A stretch of 64,000 nt of DNA from Saccharibacter sp. 17.LH.SD (GCF_009834805.1 NZ_WVHO01000009.1:312501-376500), one strand, 5' to 3'; positions 1 to 8,516 are shown, counted from the first letter of the stretch. Notes: generated by a model from the sequence alone, not told the origin. Made by a program: numbers and translations.

Positions 1-363
1 CAAGGTAAAGCGGCGCTCAAAGCAAAACATTACGATGAAGCTGAGAGGCAAGCTCGGGCTGCTTTGCAGACGGCTCATAGTGTATGGGGGAAGACGGAAG
101 CTCAGTTTCTGCTAGCGCAATCTTTGGCGGGGCAGAAATCCTATCGTCAAGCGGCTGTCGCTTATTACGATGTGTATACGCAAAATCCTCATTCTGAGCG
201 TGCCCCACAGGCTCTTTTGGGCGTGTCAGGAAGTATGTTGGCGTTGGGGAATAAAGGGGCAGCGTGTGAGGCATTAGGGACTTTAAAAGAAAAATTTCCT
301 AATGCATCCCCTCGCGTTAAAGCTTCTGAAGAGATATTCCGTGGACGCGCTGCCTGTCACTGA
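1..363 (+). CDS. cpoB: Tol-Pal system protein CpoB/YbgF, C-terminal part (5' end outside window)
   Basis: The frame is open from base 1 to a TGA at 361-363, so only the last 120 residues are present. They form tandem helix pairs typical of tetratricopeptide repeats, with the family signature of short gap-joined repeats: a segment reading YRQAAVAYYDVYTQNP, then GNKGAACEALGTLKEKFP near the end. CpoB is a periplasmic protein that coordinates outer-membrane constriction by Tol-Pal with peptidoglycan synthesis at division. In many Alphaproteobacteria it lies downstream of pal and upstream of tilS and ftsH, and tilS and ftsH follow here. The identification rests on repeat pattern and gene order; the signal peptide and N-terminal coiled coil lie outside the window. 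Confidence 0.85.
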   Translation, partial: QGKAALKAKHYDEAERQARAALQTAHSVWGKTEAQFLLAQSLAGQKSYRQAAVAYYDVYTQNPHSERAPQALLGVSGSMLALGNKGAACEALGTLKEKFPNASPRVKASEEIFRGRAACH

Positions 364-1588
364 TCAAGAATTTGCGCAGATGATGGCTCCCTTGGGGCCA
401 TATGGTCCTGATGATGCGTCTTCTCCCGTTATGCTTGCTGTTTCGGGGGGAGCGGATTCAATGTCTTTAGCGTTGTTAGCACGGCGTTGGAGACATCATG
501 TTCGGGCGTTGGTTGTTGACCATGCTTTGCGAGAGGAGTCAGCTGAGGAAGCTCGGATAACGTGTGCACGTTTAGCGCAGCTTAATATTACGTCGCGTAT
601 TCTGACTTTGGGACCATTAAGACTAGGTGGTGTGCAAGAGCGTGCGCGCGATGCACGGTTTGATGTTCTTGAGCAGGCCTGTGTTGAGGCGGGGGGGAGT
701 GTCTTGTTGGTGGCTCATCATGAAGCTGACCAGGAAGAGACGCTTATGATGCGCTACCAAAAACAGAGCGGATTTCTAGGGATGAATGGCATGGCTCGGC
801 GGAGTGTGCGTGAGCGCATTGCGGTTGTTAGGCCTCTTCTCGGAACACGTCCAGAACGCTTACGGGCGACCTTACGTCATGCTGGGATCGAGTGGTGTGA
901 AGACCCCTCCAATCAGAAGCGTTCCTACCATCGTGTCCGGGTTCGTCAGGATATGACGTGGACAGACCGAGACACTATGCGAAAAGCTCAGGGGCAGGCA
1001 CAAAATCGTCAAGTAGAGCTAGACCAGAAAATTGTGCGTTGTTTGGCTGTGTCTGCAATATGGCACCCTGAGGGATGGGTCAGTTTACGGGAAGAGACCG
1101 TCTTGATGGAGCCTGACGAGGTGCAGGATTTTCTTTTTGCTCGTCTCATTAAGTTGATTGGGGGACAGCGCTATCTTCCACGCTTACCAGCTGTGAGGGC
1201 CTTACGGGATCAAGGGGGAGGAACCTTGGGAGGGGCGTCTGTGCGACGCGTAGAAGGACGGGGTCCTAGGTGGCTTATCATGCGTGAATGTCGCGGATTG
1301 GAGGGGGCTGTTCCTGCACAATCAGGACAATGGTGGGATAGGCGTTGGCGTTATATTGGCCCTTATCAATCATCTTATTTTATTGCAGCTCTAGGGGCAA
1401 AGGCAGGCCCTAATCGTGTTGGAAGAGATGTTCCCGCTTTAGTGCTGCAAACACTTCCTGCTTTATGGTGTGGTAATGATGTTGTGGCTGTCCCTGAAGG
1501 GGTAGGAGGCGTCAGAGAATCGCTGGCGCGTTGTGCGTTCGTTTGGGAAAGTGGTGTGCCCATAACGGGGGAGCGTTCTGTTAGTTGA
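341..1588 (+). CDS. tilS: tRNA(Ile)-lysidine synthase TilS
   Basis: TilS attaches lysine to the wobble cytidine of the CAU-anticodon tRNA-Ile, changing it to read AUA. The N-terminal PP-loop ATP-binding motif SGGADS is clear, followed by the N-type ATPase fold with a VVDHALREES segment. The C-terminal half is weakly conserved, as usual. I favour the GTG at 341, just after GAAGAG, because the protein then begins VDALPVTDQEF. An ATG at 302 in the same frame would add 13 residues and overlap cpoB by 62 bases; the GTG start still overlaps it by 23. From 341 the product is 415 residues, in the normal range. The gene is probably cotranscribed with cpoB and perhaps ftsH. Confidence 0.9.
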   Translation: MDALPVTDQEFAQMMAPLGPYGPDDASSPVMLAVSGGADSMSLALLARRWRHHVRALVVDHALREESAEEARITCARLAQLNITSRILTLGPLRLGGVQERARDARFDVLEQACVEAGGSVLLVAHHEADQEETLMMRYQKQSGFLGMNGMARRSVRERIAVVRPLLGTRPERLRATLRHAGIEWCEDPSNQKRSYHRVRVRQDMTWTDRDTMRKAQGQAQNRQVELDQKIVRCLAVSAIWHPEGWVSLREETVLMEPDEVQDFLFARLIKLIGGQRYLPRLPAVRALRDQGGGTLGGASVRRVEGRGPRWLIMRECRGLEGAVPAQSGQWWDRRWRYIGPYQSSYFIAALGAKAGPNRVGRDVPALVLQTLPALWCGNDVVAVPEGVGGVRESLARCAFVWESGVPITGERSVS

Positions 1589-1743
1589 GCGTTTGTTTAT
1601 AAATTTTGCTTTTGCTAAAGATATACAGGTTTTCTTTGCTCAAGGGGTAGGATCATCCAATGGAATGCTTATCTTTAGAGGAATGATTGTAGGCGAACGG
1701 ATTGCCGGGACGAGACCGGTCGTCGTGAAAGCATGAGAGTGAA

Positions 1744-3621
1744 ATGAACAATATTGGTCGTAATGTTACGATCTGGGCTATTATCGTCATGGCGGTTATC
1801 GTCGTGCTGACAGCGTTTCAGCCGGGGAGTAGCCGCAAGGCAGTGCAGCAGATCGCCTATTCTGATTTTGTCCATGATGTGGATCAACATGACGTTCGTT
1901 CTGTTGTGATCCGTGAGAGGAACATCTCAGGTGTTCTGACGAATGGCACATCGTTCGAGACTTATGCTCCGTATGATCCCGGACTTGTGTCTCATTTGAC
2001 ATCATCTGGTGTCGAGGTGTCGGCACATCCGCCGCAGAGTGATGAAAACCCCTTCATACGCTATGTTGTCGCTTATCTGCCGATCATCCTGCTTTTGGGC
2101 GTTGGTTTTATGATCTTCCGGCAGATGCAGAATGGCGCTGCGGGAGGACGTGGCGCTATGGGCTTTGGTAAGTCACGTGCAAAGCTCATGGAGAAAAAAG
2201 GGCGCGTTACATTTGCGGATGTTGCTGGGGTCGAAGAATCGAAGGAAGAGCTCGTCGAGATTGTCGACTTCTTGAAAGATCCGCAGAAATTTACGCGCCT
2301 TGGCGGTAGAATTCCAAAGGGTGTTTTGTTAACCGGGCCTCCAGGCACAGGTAAAACGCTTCTTGCGCGTTCAGTGGCCGGCGAGGCGAATGTGCCCTTC
2401 TTCAGCATTTCTGGGTCTGACTTTGTGGAAATGTTTGTTGGTGTTGGGGCGTCGCGCGTGCGTGACATGTTCGAGCAGGGCAAGAAAGCAGCGCCATGCA
2501 TTATCTTTATTGATGAGATTGATGCTGTTGGTCGTAGCCGTGGCATGGGCCTTGGTGGTGGAAATGACGAGCGTGAGCAGACACTGAACCAGATGTTGGT
2601 CGAGATGGATGGGTTTGAGAGCAATGAGGGCGTGATCCTGATTGCTGCTACAAACCGTCCCGATGTGTTGGATCCTGCTTTGTTGCGTCCAGGCCGTTTT
2701 GACCGTCAGGTTGTGGTGCCGAACCCAGATGTGGAAGGTCGGGAGAAGATTCTGCGCGTGCATATGAAAAAATTGCCGCTTTCTTCTGATGTGGAGCCAC
2801 GTGTTATTGCACGCGGAACACCTGGCTTCTCAGGGGCGGACCTTGCCAACCTTGTCAATGAAGCGGCTTTATTTGCTGCGCGTCAGGGGACACGTTCGGT
2901 TTCGATGGCACAGTTTGATGCTGCGAAAGATAAGGTCCTGATGGGCGCGGAACGTCGTTCTATGGTAATGACCGAGGAAGAGAAGCGTTCAACGGCTTAC
3001 CATGAAGGTGGGCATGCGCTTGCTGCTTATTATACGCCAGGCTGTGATCCTATCCATAAGGCGACGATTGTTCCACGTGGACAAGCGTTGGGTATGGTTA
3101 TGACGCTCCCTGAAAAAGATAATATTTCTTACAAACGTCAGTGGTGCTTGGGCAGTCTGCTCATGACCATGGGGGGGCGTGTGTCAGAAGAGATTATCTT
3201 TGGTCATGATCAAGTAAGCGCTGGGGCATCTGGTGACATTAAGGCGGCGACGAATCTTGCGCGCCACATGGTGACGAGATGGGGTATGAGTGATCGTGTT
3301 GGGATGGTTGCTTATGACGACCCCCAGATGATGTCAGGCTCCACGACGCGTGAAGTTGATGAGGAAATTCGTAAGCTTATTGAAACAGCATACGAGCAAT
3401 GTCGCCAGCTCTTGCTAACGCATCTTGATGAGCTTCATCGTCTTGCTGAAGCGTTGGTTGAGTATGAAACATTGACCGGTGAAGAGGTGGGCAAGGTTAT
3501 TCGAGGTGAGCCTCTGGACCGTCGTGATCATAATGATACAGGGTTTGGAGGGCGTAAGCCTTCTGTTCCATCAGGTGGGGCAGCAGCGCCTGGGGGGGTG
3601 CCGGTTCCTCAGCCGAGCTAG
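1744..3621 (+). CDS. ftsH: ATP-dependent zinc metalloprotease FtsH
   Basis: FtsH is a membrane-anchored AAA+ protease that degrades misassembled membrane proteins and regulatory proteins. The 625-residue product has two membrane segments (about residues 8-25 and 105-125) around a small periplasmic domain. The Walker A motif GPPGTGKT lies at 198-205 and the Walker B FIDEID near 255-260. The second region of homology (LLRPGRFDR) is present. The M41 zinc site HEGGH is at about 420-424 with the third ligand Asp near 498. The C-terminal tail is Gly/Pro-rich. The tilS-ftsH gap is about 155 bp and may hold a promoter of its own; glmM follows 172 bp downstream, after a hairpin. The order tilS-ftsH is common in Alphaproteobacteria. 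Confidence 0.98.
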   Translation: MNNIGRNVTIWAIIVMAVIVVLTAFQPGSSRKAVQQIAYSDFVHDVDQHDVRSVVIRERNISGVLTNGTSFETYAPYDPGLVSHLTSSGVEVSAHPPQSDENPFIRYVVAYLPIILLLGVGFMIFRQMQNGAAGGRGAMGFGKSRAKLMEKKGRVTFADVAGVEESKEELVEIVDFLKDPQKFTRLGGRIPKGVLLTGPPGTGKTLLARSVAGEANVPFFSISGSDFVEMFVGVGASRVRDMFEQGKKAAPCIIFIDEIDAVGRSRGMGLGGGNDEREQTLNQMLVEMDGFESNEGVILIAATNRPDVLDPALLRPGRFDRQVVVPNPDVEGREKILRVHMKKLPLSSDVEPRVIARGTPGFSGADLANLVNEAALFAARQGTRSVSMAQFDAAKDKVLMGAERRSMVMTEEEKRSTAYHEGGHALAAYYTPGCDPIHKATIVPRGQALGMVMTLPEKDNISYKRQWCLGSLLMTMGGRVSEEIIFGHDQVSAGASGDIKAATNLARHMVTRWGMSDRVGMVAYDDPQMMSGSTTREVDEEIRKLIETAYEQCRQLLLTHLDELHRLAEALVEYETLTGEEVGKVIRGEPLDRRDHNDTGFGGRKPSVPSGGAAAPGGVPVPQPS

Positions 3622-3655
3622 ACCATACAGGCAATTGATTGTTTGTCATGGTACA

Positions 3656-3692
3656 AGCAGGCGTGTGACGTATGGTTCGTCACACGCCTGTT
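3656..3692 (+). terminator. Hairpin terminator after ftsH
   Basis: A perfect 13-bp stem (arms 3658-3670 and 3678-3690) with a 7-base loop starts about 35 bases after the ftsH stop. The following bases are TTGTG, so the U tract is weak. It may terminate partially or protect the mRNA 3' end, leaving some read-through into glmM. Confidence 0.6.
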
Positions 3693-3793
3693 GTGTATAG
3701 GGCATAGGTGCAGGTCAACCAATGCTTCTGAAAATGAGCTTTATTCTGATCTATGTGTTTAAATGAGATAAGGGCGGCAAGAAGGGAATATTA

Positions 3794-5149
3794 ATGACCG
3801 ATAAGCGAATTTTCTTTGGAACCGATGGTATTCGTGGTGAAGCTAATAGTACGCCGATGACTGTGGAAATAGCTCAGAAGTTAGGTCAGGCGGCAGGAAT
3901 TTATTTCGCAACGCGTCACGGGCACCGCCATACAGTCATTTTGGGGAAAGATACGCGCTTATCAGGCTATATGATCGAGTGTGCCCTTGTCTCGGGTTTC
4001 CTCTCTGCTGGTGTTGATGTGATTCTTGTTGGCCCACAGCCAACGCCGGCGGTTGCTTTCCTTACGAGGTCTCTCAGGGCAGATTTAGGGGTGATGATCT
4101 CAGCGTCGCATAACCCTTTTACAGATAACGGGATTAAGCTTTTCGGCCCGGATGGATTTAAACTTTCAGACGCGACGGAAGAAAAGATTGAATGTTTGAT
4201 GCAAGAAAATGTGTCAGACCGTCTGGCATCTCCGGCCCATATTGGAAAAGCCTCGCGTCTTACGGATGCTGCTGGTCGTTATATTGAAAATGTAAAATCA
4301 TCTTTCCCTCATGGGTTGCGTTTGGATGGTCTAAAAATTGTCCTCGATTGCGCCAATGGGTCAGCCTATCGTGTGGCGCCCGCAGCCTTATGGGAGTTAG
4401 GCGCGGAGGTGATTTCTATCGGATGTCAGCCTGATGGCGTGAATATTAATGATGGCGTCGGCTCTACACATCCACAGGCGATGTGTGACGCTGTGAAGAA
4501 ACATGGTGCGCATTGCGGTATTGCGTTGGATGGTGATGCTGATCGTGTACTCTTTGCCGATGAAGAAGGGCATTTGATCGACGGAGACCAGATCCTTGCT
4601 TTAATTGCAACTTATTGGAAACGCCAGGGTCGGTTGCAAGGCAATGAGGTGGTTGCAACGGTCATGTCCAATATGGGGTTAGAGAAGCACCTGCAAAAGC
4701 TCGGCCTAACGCTCCATCGTACAGCGGTGGGTGACCGCTATGTGGTGGAGCGTATGCGCCAGACTGGAGCGAATGTCGGAGGCGAACAATCTGGGCATAT
4801 GATCTTATCCGATTATGGTACCACGGGAGATGGGCTAATTGCGGCTCTGCAGGTTTTAGCTGTCATGGTTGATACGGCTGAACCGGCAAGTAGTGTCTGT
4901 CGTGTCTTCAACCCATACCCACAGAAGTTAGAGAATGTTCGTTATCACGGGGAAAATCCCTTGAAGCGACCAGAATCGTCTAACATCTATCAATTGGCTC
5001 AAGAGATGTTGGGTGAACAAGGAAGGCTCGTGCTGCGCGCTAGCGGGACGGAGCCTCTCATTCGTATCATGGTCGAAGCGTCAGATGAGAAACAGGTCCA
5101 TGATGTGATTGCGAAGATAAAGACGATGATTTTAGAGGTTATGGGATAG
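3794..5149 (+). CDS. glmM: Phosphoglucosamine mutase GlmM
   Basis: GlmM converts glucosamine-6-phosphate to glucosamine-1-phosphate, the entry to UDP-GlcNAc for peptidoglycan and lipopolysaccharide. The 451-residue length matches the family. The opening [11 protein letters not shown] loop, the catalytic phosphoserine motif ISASHNPF (Ser about 105), the metal-binding DGDADR and the C-terminal phosphate-binding [10 protein letters not shown] are all present in order. A GAAGGGA ribosome site precedes the ATG. It lies between ftsH and a convergent regulator gene, an order (ftsH-glmM) also known in other Proteobacteria. Confidence 0.98.
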   Translation: MTDKRIFFGTDGIRGEANSTPMTVEIAQKLGQAAGIYFATRHGHRHTVILGKDTRLSGYMIECALVSGFLSAGVDVILVGPQPTPAVAFLTRSLRADLGVMISASHNPFTDNGIKLFGPDGFKLSDATEEKIECLMQENVSDRLASPAHIGKASRLTDAAGRYIENVKSSFPHGLRLDGLKIVLDCANGSAYRVAPAALWELGAEVISIGCQPDGVNINDGVGSTHPQAMCDAVKKHGAHCGIALDGDADRVLFADEEGHLIDGDQILALIATYWKRQGRLQGNEVVATVMSNMGLEKHLQKLGLTLHRTAVGDRYVVERMRQTGANVGGEQSGHMILSDYGTTGDGLIAALQVLAVMVDTAEPASSVCRVFNPYPQKLENVRYHGENPLKRPESSNIYQLAQEMLGEQGRLVLRASGTEPLIRIMVEASDEKQVHDVIAKIKTMILEVMG

Positions 5150-5168
5150 TATCTAAATTTACTGCGTG

Positions 5169-5202
5169 TGAGCACTCTTGTTAATCATATCAAGGGTGCT
5201 CA
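5169..5202. terminator. Hairpin between convergent glmM and the response-regulator gene
   Basis: A 12-bp stem with one G-U pair (arms 5169-5180 and 5191-5202, loop of 10) sits in the 63-bp gap between the two convergent genes. Neither side has a strong T run. Its position suggests a shared terminator. Confidence 0.5.
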
Positions 5203-5212
5203 TCGTGTTAGA

Positions 5213-5947
5213 TTAAACAGCTTCCTGTAAATCATTAGAGAAGGGAGATGTATCATCATTTTGGACGTGTAGTTTTTGATCATCGTGTAAAATATAACCA
5301 CGCCCCCATACTGTAGTAATCATATGGTCTGCTCCAAAACGCTGTAATTTACGTCTGAGCTTGCATATAAAAACGTCAATAATTTTCATCTCTGGCTCAT
5401 CAATACCGCCATAGAGATGATTGAGGAATGTATCCTTTGTAAGGACAGCTCCTTTTCGAATAATCAGTAATTCAAGAATGGCATATTCTTTACTGGTTAA
5501 ATGAAGAAATTCACCATTAATGCTGACCATTCTATTATTGAGATCGAGCTCAATGGGGCCGACATGCAGGCGGGATGCAGATACTCCATGCGCACGTCGC
5601 ATCAAAGCGCGTACACGCGCAAGAACTTCATCGTTATCATAAGGTTTTACAACATAGTCATCAGCACCAGCGGCGAAGGCCGTTACCTTAAATTGAGGTT
5701 GTGTGAGATGTGAAATGACCATAATGGGCGTCGTACTCTGGGCTTTTCTGATCCGCTGAATGACATCATGGCCGTCCATATCTTCAAGAGTTAACTCCGC
5801 AATCAGAAGGTCGTAATCATAATATTTAAGCATATTAATAGCGTCTCCTCCTGATGCTGCATGGTCGACAGTGTAGGAGACGTTACGAAGCATTTTGATA
5901 AGCGGGGAGGCGACAAAAAGGTCACTTTCGGCGATTAGAATGCGCAT
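5213..5947 (-). CDS. CtrA-like response regulator with Glu in place of the phospho-acceptor Asp
   Basis: The 244-residue product has a receiver domain (about 1-120) and an OmpR-type winged-helix domain (about 125-230). The second domain carries the CtrA hallmark FLNHLYGG-DEPE-KIIDVFICKL and ends with TVWGRGY. CtrA is the master cell-cycle regulator of many Alphaproteobacteria. Aligned with CtrA without gaps, residue 51 is Glu (codon GAG, in LLIAELTLED) where CtrA has the phosphorylated Asp51, and residue 8 is Ser where CtrA has a magnesium-binding Asp. The conserved Lys of the receiver (VKPY) remains. I start at the ATG at 5947, preceded by GGGAG; an upstream in-frame ATG would add an unrelated tail. 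It is either a paralogue or the organism's only CtrA; this window cannot decide. Upstream lies a very AT-rich region with a large inverted repeat. Confidence 0.9.
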   Translation of the reverse strand: MRILIAESDLFVASPLIKMLRNVSYTVDHAASGGDAINMLKYYDYDLLIAELTLEDMDGHDVIQRIRKAQSTTPIMVISHLTQPQFKVTAFAAGADDYVVKPYDNDEVLARVRALMRRAHGVSASRLHVGPIELDLNNRMVSINGEFLHLTSKEYAILELLIIRKGAVLTKDTFLNHLYGGIDEPEMKIIDVFICKLRRKLQRFGADHMITTVWGRGYILHDDQKLHVQNDDTSPFSNDLQEAV

Positions 5948-6350
5948 AGTTTTTAGCTCCCTAATTAAGGAGGTGATTAGAAGTTGTAATAGTAAAAATT
6001 GCAACCATAGATTGTTTTTCTTCCTTTTATACAACCATAAGGAGTATTATTTTGTATAAAAGGAAGCAAAACAAAACCAGTTTTTTGATGGCATAACGTA
6101 AAGCAAAAAAAACGAATTGAGATATTTATTTTGTTATGTAAATAACTTTGTGTAGAATTTCTGTATTCCATTTGTGTATTTACTGTATTTTTATTTGTAT
6201 GAATGCAAAATAAAATAAAAAATAAAGATATATCCTTATAATATGTATTAAATAATAAAGGATAATTTTCTGTTACATGATATATGAAATAGAAATAAAA
6301 TTAATTTTTTCAAAATAAAAATGATATAGACCATAAAAGATACTTTAGAA
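5948..6350. promoter_or_regulatory. AT-rich intergenic region upstream of the CtrA-like gene
   Basis: About 400 bp of markedly AT-rich DNA with no convincing coding frame. It holds the 5' region of the response-regulator gene, the 23-bp inverted repeat listed separately, and a smaller repeat TATCCTT...AAGGATA (6231-6237 / 6258-6264). Composition differs sharply from the flanking genes, which could mean a binding platform for nucleoid proteins or imported DNA. No specific promoter could be assigned. Confidence 0.5.
6012..6074. repeat. Long inverted repeat (23-bp arms, one mismatch) upstream of the CtrA-like gene
   Basis: The arms 6012-6034 and 6052-6074 are reverse complements at 22 of 23 positions, with an uninterrupted 15-bp core (6020-6034 / 6052-6066) and a 17-base spacer that contains AAGGAG. 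It lies 65-127 bases upstream of the regulator start codon, inside its probable leader or promoter. It could form a strong RNA hairpin or be a DNA-binding site; there is no adjacent transposase. Confidence 0.8.
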
Positions 6351-6393
6351 GAAGACTTCTTCTATAAAACCCGATTCGGGAGAAGAAGTCTTC
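6351..6393 (-). terminator. Double-stem palindrome after the 6400-6834 gene
   Basis: A perfect 13-bp stem (6351-6363 / 6381-6393) encloses a second small stem CCCG-ATT-CGGG inside its 17-base loop. It begins a few bases after the stop of the minus-strand operon and so is a likely terminator, although the bases after it on the minus strand (TTCTAAAG) form only a weak U tract. Confidence 0.6.
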
Positions 6394-6399
6394 AACGTA

Positions 6400-6834
6400 T
6401 CAGTGGGTTGCTCTATCGGAGGCACCATGAAGCAGATGCTGCAGGTGTTTTGGGGTCCCGATAAGAGCACAGGCGACGTGATGAGTTTGGTCACAAACGA
6501 GCGCGAGGCGTGTTTGGGTGTTACTCGGAAAGAGGTCTGTCTCTAGCGTGTATAAGGACGCAGGCCGTTCCGTAGAGGCTTGAGCGGCTTCACCAAGGAG
6601 GCGTGCCACGCTTTGCTCGAGCGCAGGGAGAATTTTCTGTGTCGTCAAGCTTAATGGCTCACCATCACGAGCATGATGGAGAATGAGCTCATTCCAACCT
6701 TCACGCGTAATGAAGGCCGGAATTCCATTTTTTGTAGTCGTCCGTTCAGCACGAAGAATTTTCCCTGTTTGTGCTAGAGACACAATATCAAGCTTGGGGA
6801 ATATTTTCGGGTTAAGCGTGATGGATTGAGGCAT
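6400..6834 (-). CDS. Conserved-looking protein of unknown function, 144 residues
   Basis: I do not recognise a family. The protein is soluble, with no signal peptide or membrane segment. It begins MPQSITLNPKIF, has an Arg/Thr-rich stretch near residues 28-36 and a helical middle (KILPALEQSVARLLGEA). Its start lies one base after the stop of the aminopeptidase gene, so the two are almost certainly translated from one mRNA. Codon use resembles the neighbours, and a hairpin follows the stop, both in favour of a real gene. Function is unknown. Confidence 0.7.
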   Translation of the reverse strand: MPQSITLNPKIFPKLDIVSLAQTGKILRAERTTTKNGIPAFITREGWNELILHHARDGEPLSLTTQKILPALEQSVARLLGEAAQASTERPASLYTLETDLFPSNTQTRLALVCDQTHHVACALIGTPKHLQHLLHGASDRATH

Positions 6835-6835
6835 A

Positions 6836-8080
6836 TTAGTCTCTTACCCATTCACCGTGGCGTAAAATCGGGGTACGTTGGCCATCTTTAAGGCCATCTA
6901 CGCTGATTTTATCCGATCCGATCATCCAATCAATGTGGATAATAGAATGGTTAGCACCACGTGCGATAAGTTCTTTTTCGGTCAAGTCTTCAGGGTTTAT
7001 CATGCATTTCGTATAGGCTTGGCCAAGAGCAATATGGCAGGCAGCATTTTCATCAAACAATGTATTACGGTACAGGATTCCACTGTTAGAAATAGGTGAT
7101 GAATGTGGGACCAGGGCGACTTCTCCGATCCGACGTGCTCCTTCATCACTGTCGAGAATGCGTTGGAGAACCTCTTCTCCTTTTCCGGCATGAGCTTCGA
7201 CAATGCGGCCATCTTCAAAGCGAACCTGGATGTCATCAATCAATGAGCCTTGATGGAATAAGGGCTTGGTGCTTGAAACGGTCCCATTGACATGCGCGCA
7301 ATGTGGTGTGGTGAATACTTCTTCAGTGGGAATGTTAGGATTACAGACAACACCATTCCCAGCTTTTTCAGAACCCCCAGCCCAAAGGTGGCCATCAGCA
7401 AGCCCAATCGTGATGTTGGTGCCAGGACCTGAAAAATGGAGAGCCTCAAAGCGGTCATGATTAAGGAGTGAGGAACGGTTGTGAAGGATGCGGTTATGTT
7501 CTTTCCAAGCGCTTATGGGATCTTCCTCTGTCACACGGGAAGCGTGGAAAATACCCTGCCATAGGGCCTTCATAGCGTCTTCAACTGATAAATCAGGGAA
7601 GATTTGTTGCGCCCAAGCGGGGGTTGCACAGGCGACGATGTTCCAGTTTACGGCAAACTGGGTAATAAGCTCCATAGCAGGGCGATTGGCACGTGATGCG
7701 GCACGACTTGCACGGGAGATATGGTCCGGGTTTTGTCCATTAAGGAGTGTAGGGTTTGCTCCGGTGATAGCCATACGGGCCGCACCTTCACGAAAGGCTT
7801 TGGCGATTCCATCTGCCATCCATGTAGCAGCCGTATCAAAGCTTTCTTCTGATGCATTGGCAAAACGAGAAAGTGTCGTTTCGTCATCGCTGTAAAGCGT
7901 CGTAACAAGCGATGACCCTGCTTTGTAGGCATGGGACGTAATACGCCGGATGAGAGGGACAGCATCAAGGGGAGCTGTGATGATTAGCTGTTGACCAGGC
8001 TGAATATTGAGCCCGACTTTGACTGCAACCTCCGCAAGACGATCAAGTAGTTGTTCATGAGAAAAATGTGTAGTGGACAT
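6836..8080 (-). CDS. M29-family aminopeptidase (thermophilic aminopeptidase / PepS type)
   Basis: The product resembles the AmpS/PepS metallo-aminopeptidases, which remove N-terminal residues from peptides in the cytoplasm. The family pattern is visible: an N-terminal domain with QPGQQLIITAPLDAVPL, then NIPTEEVFTTP carrying a metal-ligand Glu, a GHLWAGGSEKAGNG stretch before it, and the C-terminal ANHSIIHIDWMIGS with further ligands. I start at the ATG at 8080 (MSTTHFSHEQ), preceded by AGG 8 bases upstream, giving 414 residues; an ATG at 8092 would add four. The unknown 144-residue gene follows by one base. Confidence 0.9.
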   Translation of the reverse strand: MSTTHFSHEQLLDRLAEVAVKVGLNIQPGQQLIITAPLDAVPLIRRITSHAYKAGSSLVTTLYSDDETTLSRFANASEESFDTAATWMADGIAKAFREGAARMAITGANPTLLNGQNPDHISRASRAASRANRPAMELITQFAVNWNIVACATPAWAQQIFPDLSVEDAMKALWQGIFHASRVTEEDPISAWKEHNRILHNRSSLLNHDRFEALHFSGPGTNITIGLADGHLWAGGSEKAGNGVVCNPNIPTEEVFTTPHCAHVNGTVSSTKPLFHQGSLIDDIQVRFEDGRIVEAHAGKGEEVLQRILDSDEGARRIGEVALVPHSSPISNSGILYRNTLFDENAACHIALGQAYTKCMINPEDLTEKELIARGANHSIIHIDWMIGSDKISVDGLKDGQRTPILRHGEWVRD

Positions 8081-8180
8081 AAATACCTGCATTCTGGCGT
8101 CAGTGTTATATTTCGCCTTCCTATCGTGAAGACTGAGCGCCAGAAGTGCAACAGGTTAGACGGCCTTAGTGTTGTGTTCG

Positions 8181-8420
8181 TTAATCCGAATGGAGAACAT
8201 AGGTGCGCCGAGGATGAGCGGATAAATGAGGACGCGAATCTGCACGAATTTCCTCGCGTAGTTGCGTGATTCGTCGTTGGATACTCGCACGCAGTGATGG
8301 TGTAATTTGTGGTTTTAACCGTGAAGCCGTTTCACATAGCTCACGTAACTGCTGACGTTTTTCGGCTATATTGCGGTGGATGGGGCGATGTTCGACGAGT
8401 GTTCGATAAGCGGTACGCAT
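8181..8420 (-). CDS. Small basic helical protein, 79 residues, unknown function
   Basis: This reading frame starts at an ATG (8418-8420) with a perfect AGGAGGT Shine-Dalgarno six bases upstream, the best ribosome site seen in this part of the window. That is the main reason to accept it. The protein is rich in Arg, Gln and Glu and predicted helical (IAEKRQQLRELCETASRL, then RRITQLREEIR), possibly a short coiled coil. I do not recognise a family. A longer form from a GTG at 8471 is possible but lacks a ribosome site. It lies between hisC and the aminopeptidase on the same strand. The Shine-Dalgarno is perfectly complementary to a sequence 54 bases upstream, suggesting control of translation. 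Confidence 0.6.
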   Translation of the reverse strand: MRTAYRTLVEHRPIHRNIAEKRQQLRELCETASRLKPQITPSLRASIQRRITQLREEIRADSRPHLSAHPRRTYVLHSD

Positions 8421-8424
8421 GATC

Positions 8425-8501
8425 AGACCTCCTACGAGTTTCGCTGTGTCCTTTTTTGACGAAAAGAACACCGTGACGTGCGATCATGGCGTAGGAGGTC
8501 T
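8425..8501 (-). promoter_or_regulatory. Inverted repeat able to mask the ribosome site of the 79-residue gene
   Basis: Two perfect 12-base arms (8425-8436 and 8490-8501) enclose 53 bases. In the minus-strand transcript the downstream arm contains the AGGAGGT ribosome site of the gene starting at 8420, and the upstream arm is its exact complement. Pairing would hide the site. No gene on the plus strand uses the other copy. This may be a translational switch, RNA thermometer, or coupling device to hisC translation; which one is inference. Confidence 0.55.
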
Positions 8502-8516
8502 TACTGGCAGGTTAAT

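Noticed and set aside
2073-2624. 183-codon frame on the minus strand inside ftsH
   Set aside because: Lies entirely within a conserved ftsH region on the opposite strand and is a shadow.
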